Positions 25,853 to 37,600 of a stretch of 64,000 nucleotides of DNA are shown piece after piece. Origin of the DNA: Okapia johnstoni (Eukaryota > Chordata > Mammalia > Artiodactyla > Giraffidae); the NCBI GenBank assembly GCA_024291935.2, contig CM044310.1, positions 121,220,213-121,284,212 of the forward strand, written 5' to 3'. Made by a program: the position numbers and the translations under genes. Position 1 is the stretch's first letter. Every line of letters begins with the position of its first letter. Below the pieces are notes generated by a model, which was given only the letters and a program-made list of their open reading frames with translations, was not told the origin of the DNA and did no database searches.

Positions 25853-28800
25853 GCACGGGAAGGGCGGCCTCGCGGTCCCGGTGCCCCCACGGCCTGGAGA
25901 TCTGGAGGGCGCCCAGGACCCTGGAGCAGGTCAGAGTCCCAGGGGGGCCCCCTGCCCCCCTCAGTGTCCCCCCAGAGCCAATGCTCCCTGTCTCCTGCCT
26001 CCCCCACCGCAGCTTTCTGAGAGGCCTGGGCTCCAGGCCTCCGCCAGCCCAGCGCCGCCAGGGGACTTGCAAACTCCCACCGGTGACCTCGTGCAGGCTC
26101 CCCCGACCTCTGGGACCACTTGGCTTGGTGACCAGGCCCCTTCCGCTCCTCCTGCAGAAGCTGGGCCCGAGGTCTGAGTGTGGACGGGCCAGGAAGCCCA
26201 GGAGAGCATGACCCACTTCGGTCTGCAGCCAGCTGCAAAGCTGGTTTATTCACTGTGCGTTTTAGATTTTTAACAGATTCCAGTTTTAAACTGGAGAAGT
26301 GTCTGCAGAAGAATCCTGGTGTCTGGTCTCTGCTGGTCAGATCAGCAGCACCTGCCCTCCCGCCCAGCCCCTGGAGCTGCAGAGCCGCCGTCCCCCAAGC
26401 CGGCTTCCCCCGAGCAAGCATCCAGCCTGCTTGCTCCTCGGCCGCACACCCCACTGCTGGCATTGTTGTCCCAGCCTGAGTGGACGTGAAGGGAACTTCT
26501 TTCCAGGATTTCTGGACAAGGATGGGCTCCAAGGACAGATGTCACTTAGGCCTGCAGGCCAGTAGCTTAGGGCTGTGTCCCCACAGCCTGCGCAGTGGGT
26601 CACCCGTGGCGGCCCGTCTGGGTCCTGGGCAGTCGTTCAGGACTTGGCCAGCGTCCTGTGTTACTTTCCTACTGCTGCGATGGCTTGACACAACACGTGT
26701 ATCTTCTTGGGACTCTGGAGTGGGTCTCCCTGGGCCCAGTCACGGTGTCGGCAGGGCTGGTTCCTCTCTAAGTGGGGGTCCACTGTAAGGGCTTTTCTGG
26801 CTTGTAGAGGCTGCTGCGCCCCTTGGTTTGTGGCCCTTTGCTCCATCAGAAGTGCTCGCCGTGGATGGTGAGGTCTCACACTGCCTCCTCCCTGTAAGGC
26901 CCTCGGGGCTGCGTCTCGAGTCCCCGGTAACCGTGGTGATCCTCGTCTCAGGACCGCACGTCTCCCATGTCCACCCGCCGTCCTGCTCTCATCTGCACAA
27001 GCCCTTTGCTTGGGTGAGGTGACGTTCACGGCTCCAGGGGTTAGGACGGGGATGTCTTGGGGGCTGTTCCTTGGCGCCCTTCGGTCTCCGTTCTGCTCTA
27101 AAACGAGCGTTTCATGGGACGTGATTTCAGGGAAACAGTGCGCCCAAGGATTGAGCCCCCCGCAGCCTCGGGCACATGCAGGGGTCGCAGGAGGGTGTTG
27201 AGTGCTGCAGCCATCCTACTGGGCAAGGTGGGGGACACTGGGCGGGGTGGGGGGGCCTCCTGCAGCCTGAAACTGGGAGGGAGGAGTCTTCACCCCGGGG
27301 ACCCACCTCCTCCATCCCCAGTCTTCTGGGACCTTTGAGCTGTTGACCATGCTCAGGCCCGGGGAAGCACGGCCAGGCTGGAGGGGGCACTGGGCACTGG
27401 TGTTCTCGTTACTGCATCCAAGCTTGCGCTGCTCGCTGCGTGACTGGCCGGTGAACTGAGAGCCTGAGTGGTTAGGGCGAGGAGGAGCGCCTGTATTCAA
27501 AAAGCCCGCAGACGGGGACGATGGGAGACTTGTGCCCAAAGAACCGTCTTGTCTGAGTTAAAATCCAGGCTGCTCTACACTGAAAGGGGAGGGAGTCAAG
27601 TCAAACATTTCCTGGCTCAGAGGGGACGTGCGTTCACTTCCTCCCTGTAGACACTCACGGGTGGGTGTGGTCAGGTCTCCTGTGAGCTAAACGAAGGAAT
27701 TTGAGCTTCAATGCTCAATACCTGGGGGTCAGGGCTCCCAGAGGGGGGCTATTATGTATAATTTAAGCTTAGAGGCAGCGTTCCTCTAGTGACTGGCTCA
27801 GGTGACAGAATTCAAAGGTTCTTCCTCATTATGACACAGTCTGGCCGGCAGCCAGAGGTGAGGCCTGTGCTGGGGTCACAGAGGAAGGTGCCAGGGCAGG
27901 GCCCAGCCACACACGGACGGCGAGGGGCGGGCGGGCAGCCTTCTTGGGAGATTTCCCATATGTAAAAGTAGTTTCTGTTCACTTAGAAAAGTCTGAAATA
28001 TACCAGAGGACAAAGAAGGTCACGAAAGCCACTGTTTTTCTCGTGGTCACGTGGGGGAGGGGTTTGTGCAGTGGGTGAGGCCCCTGGGTGTGGTTCTGAG
28101 CCCTGTTCTTCCCACCCACCTCCCTGTGTTACTAAAAACGCGGTGTTTCATGAGGCCTGGGTGGAGGGTCCATTTCCCGGGTTTCCGCCAGGCTCCGGCA
28201 GTTCCTTGTCGGCCTCTCCCCCGGGGCCCTGGCTGCTGTGAGGACGCCCCTGAGCAGACCCGCTGGGCAGCCTGCGTGTTTCCTCAGAACAGACTCCCGC
28301 AGAGCGGGAGCGGCGAGTTTTCTGGAGGGTTGGATTTCTGTTCTTGCTTTTTTCTTTTCTTGTTTTAAGAAACAAAACAGATTACGGTTCTGAGGTCAGG
28401 AGGCGGGCACAGTCTCACCACGCTGAAGTCCAGGTCCAGCAGGCCTGCTTTCCTTCTCTGATCTCTGGGAGAACCATCGCTACACTTTTCCACCCTAGAG
28501 GTGGCCTGCGTGCTGCGCTCATCGCCCTTCCCCAAAGTTCTAGGCTGGCAGTGGCCACTCAGCGCTCATGGGGGCTCGCCCGACACTCCTCTGCCCTCCT
28601 TTTCCACCTCTAAGGACCCTCGTGATGACACTGGGCCCACCTGCATCATCCCCCTGTCTCAGGGTCAGCTGGTGGGGTAAGGGGTTTTTCAATTCTCTGC
28701 AGACTCCTCAGCGTCTTCCGGACACATGGAGCCCCGCCCGCCTTCTCTCCGGAAGGCAGGGCTCCCAGCAGCAGAGGCCCCAGGACGTTGTGGACTCGCT

Positions 28801-29940
28801 TTTCCAACCCTCATTTTCCATCCTGCGGGCAGAGCCCATGAGCCCTGTGTTTCCACGGACAGCAGGTGGGCTCCTCCCCACCCATGTGCTCGGGTGTGCG
28901 TGTCGCCCTGTTGTCGTGGCCTCGCACATCACGGGTCACATCCGTCAGCATCTTCATCGGCTTTAGACTGCTCGCCCCAGCCAGCTCCATAGCACGGTCA
29001 CCCTGCCTCTTGCGTTGTAACTGGGCCAAGCCGCCTCTGCCAGCCTCCCAGGGCACCCCGCACCCCAGCATCGCCTGGGCTGCCTCTGGGCTGAGACCAT
29101 GGGCGGCGTCTTCCCGCCCGGTCCCAGCTTCTTGCCTCCCGCCCCGTCTCCTCTGGTCCTCGAGGCAGCCGAGAGCCTCCGTCCTCAGCTGGGCCTCCCT
29201 CCAGCCTCGTCTCCTTCCTCTGCCTTGTTCCCGAGTTAAGCCTGCTGGAGGCAGGCTGGTTCCACCCGGTGGTTGGCAGAGCTGAAATCTGATGCGGGTC
29301 TGTCTGATATCTGCACCGGCAGGTGTAGGAGGGAGGCTAAAAGTAAGGCCTGATTCTGGTGCCTCCGTAACACCTGAAACCAGGAGAGCCTCAAAGGGCA
29401 GGTAGCAAATCCACCCCCCATGCTGCTCCTGGTAAGAGCACCGAGTCAAACAGCTCCCCTCAAGTGACTGATTCCCCCCAGAGCCCGCAGTCACCCCAAT
29501 AAGCCAGTCACACCCTCAGCAGGAGCCAGGGCCCCCCCCCCCCCAGCCTCTCCTGACTACAAAGCCGGCCTCCTCCTGGTCCCATGTGCTCGGACCCTGC
29601 GTGGTGGGAGGTGCTCTCCTCCCCAGGCTGAGATCACCTCCACGTGTTGTGTGTTCAGCCATCTCGGTAGCCCTAGGGCTGGTTGAACAGGAGATGGTTA
29701 CAACGCTGGGCCCGGGAGCAGGCTGCCCACCATGGACGCCACGGCACTCGATGAAGACGCTCCAGAGGCAGGTAGGGTACTGCACCCCAAAGCTGCTGAG
29801 CAAGGCTGGGGTGGGCGGGGAGAGTAGGGCGCTGGCCTGGGGCACGACTTTGAAGGGACACGACAAACTCAGCCAGCAAGATAGGTGAAGGCTTAATATT
29901 CTAAAAAATGAAAAGACCCACGTCGTAAAACGTTCCATTT
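25853..29940. other. ZNF446 3' region and intergenic sequence before SLC27A5
   Basis: The start presumably includes the ZNF446 3' UTR, but I see no clear polyadenylation hexamer. About 26640-27060 has the pattern of an old interspersed repeat ('gtgttactttcctactgctgcg...'), family not named. A run of 13 C lies at 29532-29544. The remainder holds many short GC-rich open frames with no domain. I see no gene here. Confidence 0.4.
29532..29544. repeat. Poly-C run
   Basis: Thirteen consecutive C. Confidence 0.9.
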
Positions 29941-30440
29941 CAGTGTAGAGATTTTTTAGCAGCTTTATGGAGACAGCCCTATGCCATGCAATTCACTCCT
30001 TGCAGGTATACAATGCAGTGGTTTTCAGTGTGTTCACAGAGCTGTGCTTCCATCGTCACAGGTTTAGAACTTGTTCTCACATCACCCAGAGCGCGCACCC
30101 CTGTTGGCAGTGCTCCCCCAAGTCTCCTCCCCCCACCCCTGGCAATCACCCATCTCTGTTCTATCTCTCTGGATCTATTGGAGCTGCTTTTTTTTTTTTT
30201 TTTTTGCTGCTGCTAAATAATATGCCATTTACACATTTAGCACATTTGGTTTATCCATTCCTAAGTTGTCTGGGCACTGGGTTTGCAGGTTTGGGGACTG
30301 GGAATAATGCAGCGATGAACATTCGTCTGCAAGAGTTGGTGTGGACCCACGTGTTTATCTCAGGTATGAGGTAACTGGGATAATGGACCTTGTGCTAACT
30401 TCACATGTAACCTTGAGATGACTTCTGTTTTCTGATTTGC
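29941..30440 (-). mobile_element. Old L1 fragment, minus strand
   Basis: Antisense L1 landmarks 'tttagcagctttatggagac' and 'gcagcgatgaacattcgtct'. A run of about 18 T sits at 30188-30206. Confidence 0.65.
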
Positions 30441-30444
30441 GCTG

Positions 30445-30622
30445 GGTCTTTGTTATGGTGCGTGAGTTTCTCTCCAATTGTGGCACCTGGGCTCAGTAGT
30501 CATGGCATGCGTGTTGCCCCCAAGGCACGTGGTGTGGGATCTTCGATCACCAACTGGGGATTGAACCCCTGTCCCCTGCACTGGCAGGTGGATTCCAATC
30601 ACTGAGCCACCAGGGAAGCCCT
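30445..30622 (-). mobile_element. CHR-type SINE, antisense
   Basis: Contains GGGGATTGAACCCCTGTCCC and ends 'atcactgagccaccagggaa' on the plus strand. Confidence 0.85.
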
Positions 30623-30654
30623 CCATCTTTTTTTTAAATATCCACAAACATCTG

Positions 30655-30800
30655 TTGACGTGGACATGATTCTCAGTTCCATTTTACAATGAAGGAAACC
30701 AGTGCTTGAGAGGCAAGTGGTTCTAGGCATTGCCCAGGCCACCCGGCCTGGAAGTGGCCAGCTGTCAATCCATGCTGCAGGCTCCGGGACCCACAGACCC
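30655..30800 (+). mobile_element. Possible MIR SINE, sense
   Basis: 'cagttccattttacaatgaa' followed by a 'gaggcaagtggttctaggca' block resembles the MIR core ('cattttacagatgaggaaac'). Diverged. Confidence 0.45.
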
Positions 30801-31483
30801 AGGTTCCTGTTCAGCATGCGCCCCATCCCCCCGCCCCCCACGTGGCTCTCCAGGCTCCCAGCACACGCTCTTCTGTTGACGGAGTGGGTGCTAGCCTCTT
30901 CTGTCAAGAGGAAATGCAGGGACAGCCTCAGCTGCCAGGGCCCCTTGAACCGGGCCTCACCAGGGGGGTGGCCACAGCTTAACCCCACTGGCAGCACGGC
31001 ACATGCCCGAGAAGTGGATGTATCTGCTGGCGGAGGCGGTTTGGCACAGGAGCCCAGGGACGCCTGAAGAGCCGAGTCCAGCGCAAGACATGGCAGGAAC
31101 ACCTGACCACAGCGGGACCGTCACCGGCACAGCTGCCCCTGCTGACGGCAGCCGGCCTGCTGCTCCCGCAGCGCCCCCGAGGGCGCTTCCAGCCCCAAGA
31201 TGCCATGGCCTCCGTTCTCCAGAAGCCTTGCCTCTGGCCCTTGGCAGAGCGCACCTCACGGTGCTTCTCCCCACTCCCTCCGGACCCCGTCCTCGCCTGA
31301 AGCCCGGGCCAGCCCCGACAGAGGCCACAGGCAGACAGCGTGTTGTCTCCTCCTGGAGTGGCTGCAGCGGGGCGCTGGCTCCTGCCACTCCCGTGGCCTT
31401 GTCCAGACAGGGCTGCCCCTCGGGGGGACCCCACACCTCTGGCTTGTTCCCCATCCACACAGACGTCCGTGTACACATCCGGG

Positions 31484-31489
31484 TTTATT
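31484..31489 (-). terminator. SLC27A5: SLC27A5 polyadenylation signal AATAAA
   Basis: TTTATT on the plus strand, 153 bases downstream of the SLC27A5 stop, gives a canonical hexamer on the coding strand and a short 3' UTR. Confidence 0.8.
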
Positions 31490-31641
31490 CTCACTCTGCT
31501 GCGGGCCAGGGTCACTCCAGCCTGTGAAGCTGGGGATAAGGCCAGGCTCATCCGGGTCTGGGGAGTGGGTGAGGGGACAGGCGGAGGCGGGGACCAGCGT
31601 TGGGTCGAGCGCCTTCGGATGTCCTGTGAGCTGATGGGAGG

Positions 31642-34600
31642 TCAGAGTCTCCAGGCTCCCTCACACACTGCCCGGTATATGTCTGCAGTCAGCGGCCGGA
31701 AGGCTCGGGCCTGGTTGTCCAGCACGAACAGGGGGTCAGCGACGACGCTCACGTTGAAGCCCTCGCACACCAACCGGGACTTCACCAGTTTAAACGTGCC
31801 TGTGATCTCCAAGGCATCCTGCCGGGGGAGAGACCGTAACCTCGACTGCAATCTACCTGCCGGGCCTCCCACCCACCTGCTCCGCCACCACCGGAGCTCA
31901 CCTGGATACGAATGAAATGGGGAGCAGCGTAGGCCGGGAGCGAAGTGCGCACGTGCTGGTACAGCCTCTGCCCGTCGAAGGCCTGGCCGGGCACCAGCTG
32001 CACGGCGGCCATGCCTACCTTGCCCTCACACCCTGGGGAGCACGTGCAACCTCAGCACCTCAGCTGCCCTCTCCCGGGTCCCGGCGGCTCCCCACCTGGA
32101 ACAAGCCCCCACCCCTCCCACAGGGCTGTGCACCCCGCACCTGGCACAGGCACACCGTACACGTTCACTTCCTGCAGGAAGTCCACGAGTGACAGCACAC
32201 TCTCCACCTCCCGCGTGGACACGTTCTCACCCTTCCACCTGCGCGGTTGGAGCGGGTACCTGGGATCAGGCCGCGGGAAGGGAGGCTCCGCCCCTGACCA
32301 AGCGCCGCCTCCTGGTCTCTAGGCCCCGGCCTGTCCCGTCCTGAATATGTACGAGGGGTCCGCCCCTGGAAAGGATAGGCCCCGCCTCCTGGTCATAAGT
32401 CCCGCCCCTGGAAGGGGTAGGCCACGCCTCCTTTCCCAAACCCCGCCTCCAGGAATCCATAAGTCCCGCCCCTGGGTAGGAGGGGCCCCCCTCCTGACCA
32501 CCAAGCCCCGCCTCCTGGTCATTAGGCCCGCCTCCCCTGGGTAGGAGAGGCCCCGCCTCCTTCCCCAAGCCCCGCCCCTCCCCGAATCCCCACGTCCATC
32601 TCCGAGGAGCCCCGCGGTACCGGAAGGTGTCCCCGAGGCGGTCGCGGAAGTAGAGGAAGCCTTCGTGGTCCATGGCCAGCACGTCCCCGGTGTTGTAGTA
32701 AAGGTCGTTCGGGCGCCGCACGTTCTTCACCAGCTTCTTTTCTGACTGCTCCCGGGGCCCGCGGTAGCCCAGGAAAGGTTGGTGACGCAACACCTGGGTT
32801 AGCAGGAGTCCCGCCTCCCCTGGGGTAGGAGCGGGAGTCGGGCATTAGCCGTGGCCGAGCGCGTCAGGAGCCCCCCAGGCCGCGGCTCTGCCAGAGAAGA
32901 GAAAGACCCAGAAACGGATCCAGAGACAGAGACAGGAAATGAGAGTGGTATCAGAGGGTCCCCTTAGAAGAGGAAAAGACCAACAGGGATGGACAAGGGA
33001 GAGACACAAATGGTGATGGGAAGAGAGACTCCGCTGTGACCTTGCCAGGCCCCAGGAGAGAAGACACTCGGAGAAGGTTCAGGACGGGAGCCTGATGCCT
33101 GGGAGGATGGGACTTCCACAGAAAGTGCAAGCGAACACCTTAGATGGACACCCAGAGACGCAGCAGAGCCAGAGGTTGAAGCAGAGGAGCTGGCCAGAGC
33201 CGACCAGTTGAGAGGGAGAGGAAGGCCCCAGACCATGGGCAGACAGACCAGCGACTCAGAGCCTGGCTGAGGACTCCAGGCGCCACCACTGGGCATCAGC
33301 CACCTCGAGGCTTTGGGTGGCTTGTTCCAGCCACGGAGAAGCCTGTGGCTCTCCCCGCTTCCCACACCCGGGAAGGATCCCCAGCCCCATACCCGGCCTC
33401 GCAGGGATGCAGAGGCCCTGAGTGTCCCTCAGAGGCTCCTCTGTCTCCAGGCTGTACTGCACCAGCTCGAAGGGGGACAGCATCTGGGTAGAGGGTGGGA
33501 GGCATCAGCAGAGGTCCAGCATGGCCCCAGTCAGGGCCCCGTCACGCCCGGCAACTCACTCGGAGGAAGCAGCTGGTCTTGCCCTGGGCCCCACAGCGCC
33601 CTGGATAGTTGATGAAGCCGACGTTGCCCTCAGTGGAGCCGTACATCTCCCAGATCCGAATGGGGCCGAAGCGCCGCTGGAAGGTCTCCCACACTTCTGC
33701 CCGGAGTCCATTGCCAATCGCCAGGCGGACTTTATGTGTCCGGTCCTCTGGCCGCTGCAGGGACACCCCGAGAAGGGTGAGGAGGGGCTGCCCTTGGGTG
33801 TGCCCAGGAGCCCTTATCCAGGAGAGCTACCTGGGAGGTGACGGGGGCCTGTATCTAGGGGATCTGAGTTCCTACTTTAGAGTAGTTACCTGGAGTCTAT
33901 ACCTGGAGAGAGTTACTTGCAGGACTTACCTGAGGAGGATACCTGGGAACCTCACTGGAGGAATACGTAGGGGTGGCCAGAGGCCTCCTATAGGGTCTGA
34001 CCTAAGGGAGACCTCTGGGGTCTTATACAGGGGTGGTTATCTGAAGCTTTTACCTGGGGGCATTTACTGGAGGCCTTAGCAGGAGGGGTTACTTGGGGGG
34101 CCTTTACCTGAAGGTAACCTGAGGGAGTGACTTGAAGCTTCATCTTAAGGAGTTATCCAGGGGCCTTACTTGGGTTAGTTACCAGGAACCTTTTCCTGAG
34201 GGGTTACCTGGAGATTTTATTTGGAGGGACATTAGGGCTCCCCTGGTCGCTCAGACGGTAAAGAGTCTGCCTGCAATGCAGGAGACTATGGTTCGATCCC
34301 TGGGTTGGGAAGACCCCCTGGAGAAGGAAATGGCCACCCACTCCACTGTTCTTGCTTCGGAATTCCAAGGACAGAGGAGCCTGGTGGGCTACAGTCCATT
34401 GGGTCACAAAGAGTCGGGCACAACTGAAGAACTAACACACACTCCTTGAGAGAGTCCCCTGGGGTCCATATGTCATTGGTCCATAGGATGAGACCTGCTC
34501 AGGTCTAGTGACTTTATCCTGAGCCACAGCCTGCTCGCGGTACTTTACATGTTTGATTCTCGCTGCACCCTTGTGAGGTATTATTCTGTTTCCCCAAAGA

Positions 34601-37600
34601 GGACACTGAGGCTGAGAGAGGTGAAGTCACCCCCCCCCCCACAAGATAGCACAGTTGATCCTCAAAGCAGCCATGATGGGAAACCTTGCGTGGAACCCCC
34701 TGTCCCGAATCTCCCTGAAACCTTCACTGGGATGACTCGGGGGCGCTCTGCGCATCTCACCTGGGGCGTGTTGCACAGGTACCGCAGGATCTCGCCCACG
34801 TACTGGATCACAGTCACACCGTGCTGCCGACAGTCGTCCCAGAAGCCGGAGGCAGAGAACTTGGGGGCTAGGACACAGGTCACCCCTGGAGGGAGGAGAG
34901 GAAGGGGTTTCAGGCCATGCCTCTGAGCTGCCGTGAGAAGCTGCTCTGACCACCTGGCTGTGGTCCCTGAAGCCCAGGATGGCATCGTGCTCATCTCTGT
35001 GTCGCTGGCCCAGCCAGGACTGTCCCCATGAGAAGAGCACAGCCTGACCTGAGTCCAGATCCTGTCTTCAGAATGCGTGGAAAGCTCGGTGCCTGGTACA
35101 AAGCGAGCCCTCCTGAATGAGGGCTGTGAGCAGGAATCATTCGTGATTGCGATAAATGTCTTAGGAATGCCTGTCTAGCTGGGCAAATGGATAGTGGGTA
35201 GAAGGATGTATGGGTGATGGGGGGCTGGGTTGCTGAGTGGATATATGGATGTTTTAAAGGATGGAGAGGTGGATCAGTACATGTTAGGGGCCACTACAGT
35301 CACTCCATGGAGAAGAGCATGGCAACTCAGTCCAGTATTCTTGCCTGGAGAATCTCATGGACAGAGGAGCCTGGTGGGCTACAGTCCATGGGGTCACAGA
35401 GAGTTGGACACGACTGAGCGCGCACAGTCACTCCAGGAAGGTGCTCCGTCTTTTTCTGATCCCCTCCTCTGCAGCTGGCCCTGCGGATGGCCCTCTCCCT
35501 ACCTAAGCCCCAATCCTCACAAAACCCCGAAAGCTAAATATCATCAGCCCTGCACCCAGAGGGATGATTGCTCATGTGCTTGGGAAGGTAGCAGGTGTGT
35601 GTCTTGTTCGAAGCTGTATCTTGACAGAGGTGAAGCATAATTTCCTGTCTGTGAAAATGGATGCTGGGTCCCTGAAAGCAACAGCTCTGCTGGCAACCCC
35701 AAGGGAAAGGCCTGGATTCTGGAAGGGCTTCAAGAGCTGCTGAGACCAGGGGGAGGTTGATAAGGATTTTTCCAATGAAAACGTCCCAATTCTTCTTAGC
35801 CTAAGATGGGATACCAGTTTTAAGAAGTCTCAGGTGTGATAAATTAGGAAGCATGTGCACTGCACAGAAGTTCTTCCCAAGAATAATTAAACTGAATCTA
35901 AAAACATCGCGGGGATTTCTCTCTGGTGGTCCAGTGGTTAAGAATCCACCTTGCAATGCAGCGGACACAAGTTCAGTCCGTGGTTGGGGACCCCACCTGC
36001 CACAGAGCAACTAAGACCGTGGGCCGCAATAGAGTCCGGGCACCACATCGAAGGCCCCGCAGGACACAACTCAGACCCACTGCAGCCAGATAAATAAATA
36101 AAGATTGTTTCAAAATAAATGAAAACACTATGACAACCTGGAGTGGGATGGGGTGGGAGGCGGGAGGGAGGTTCCAGAGGGAGGGAACACATGTATACGT
36201 GTGGCTGATTCATGTGGATGGATGGCAGAGACCAGCACAATATTATACAGCAATTATCCTCCAGTTAAAAATTAAAAAAAAAAAGTGAGTCTCTTGTAAA
36301 GAGCAAAAAAAAAAAAGTCAAAATAAAACAAGGACTTCCCTGGTGGACTAGTGGCTAAGACTGCACTCCCAGTGCCAGGCGCCCCGGTTTGATCGTTAGT
36401 CAGGGAACTGGGTCCTGCATGCCACAGCTAAGACCTGGTGTGGCCAAAGAAAAACTGTTTTAAAAATAAATGAAAACATCTCTAGAAGGAATATCTAGTT
36501 TTAACAGGAATGTGGGAGGGAGAGGAACAGAGACCAAGCAAGCAAGTACAAAGAACACTTGAACTGCAAAAAGACAGCAAGATAATCGGGGTAATTTTTA
36601 AAAATATATGTAATCGTTTATTCGGCTGCCCTGGGTCTTAGTTGCAGCATGTGGGCTCTAGTTTTCTGACCAGAGATCGAACCTGTGGCCCCTGCAGTGG
36701 GAGCACAGTCTTAGCCACTGGACTACTAGGGACTCCTGGGAAATTTTTAACATGACGTGAGCATCAGATAGTATCCACGAGTTACTGTTAATTTTTCAGG
36801 TAGGTGTGATAATCACAGTGGTCACAGGTGTTTTAAGTTCTTACATATCAGAGATACATACTGCAATATTTACAAAGAGAAAGATACTATCTAGAATCTG
36901 CTCCAAAATAATCCAGAAAGAAGGGAGTTCCTATGAAATAAAATTGGCAACGTGTTAACAGTTGAGGCTGGGTGAGGACTTCAGAGACTTCATCCAACCA
37001 TCTGCTCTGCCTTCCTGTATGTTTGAAATGGCCCATGATTTTAAGATTTTTGAAGATTACGAGAGTAAAAAGTGAGAGTAAAGGGGAGGTGATAAAACAC
37101 AGAAGAGCAAACTGCTGCTCGTGGCTGGAGCTGCGTGGTGAGCACCTGAGGACTCGTGCAGAAAACTTTAGAAATTTTGATATTTCAATATTTTCCATGT
37201 CAAAATTTCAGAAACAGCAACAATGGCAACAAAACTGACCAGGCGGTCTGTTCACTGAATTCCGGGCCAGGTGTCTAGGGAGACAAGCAGAAGGAAGGCT
37301 TGCTGCAGGTTCCCTCACTGGCTCCACCTGGGACACCGCCTGCCAGGGATGACCGACACCCATGGCGGCGCTGCTTACTTCCCGCCCGCAGCACAGCCGC
37401 GAAGGACTCCCCGGGTGTCCAACCCTCTGTCCGGGTAACCCTGGGGTTCGCTGCCCCTTGTCAAAGATGGGAACCTGGGGTTCTGGGTAACCTATGGGGC
37501 TTGTCACCCTGACATCCAGGCTGGGAGTCCTGTGGATTGAGGGGGGACCTCAAAGAAAGAAAGGCTTACCAAGGTCCAGGCAACTGAGGACTCCAAGGAC

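Noticed and set aside
25372..26532. 386-codon minus-strand frame across the last ZNF446 exon
   Set aside because: Composition artefact; it crosses the finger exon and 3' flank with no recognisable motif.
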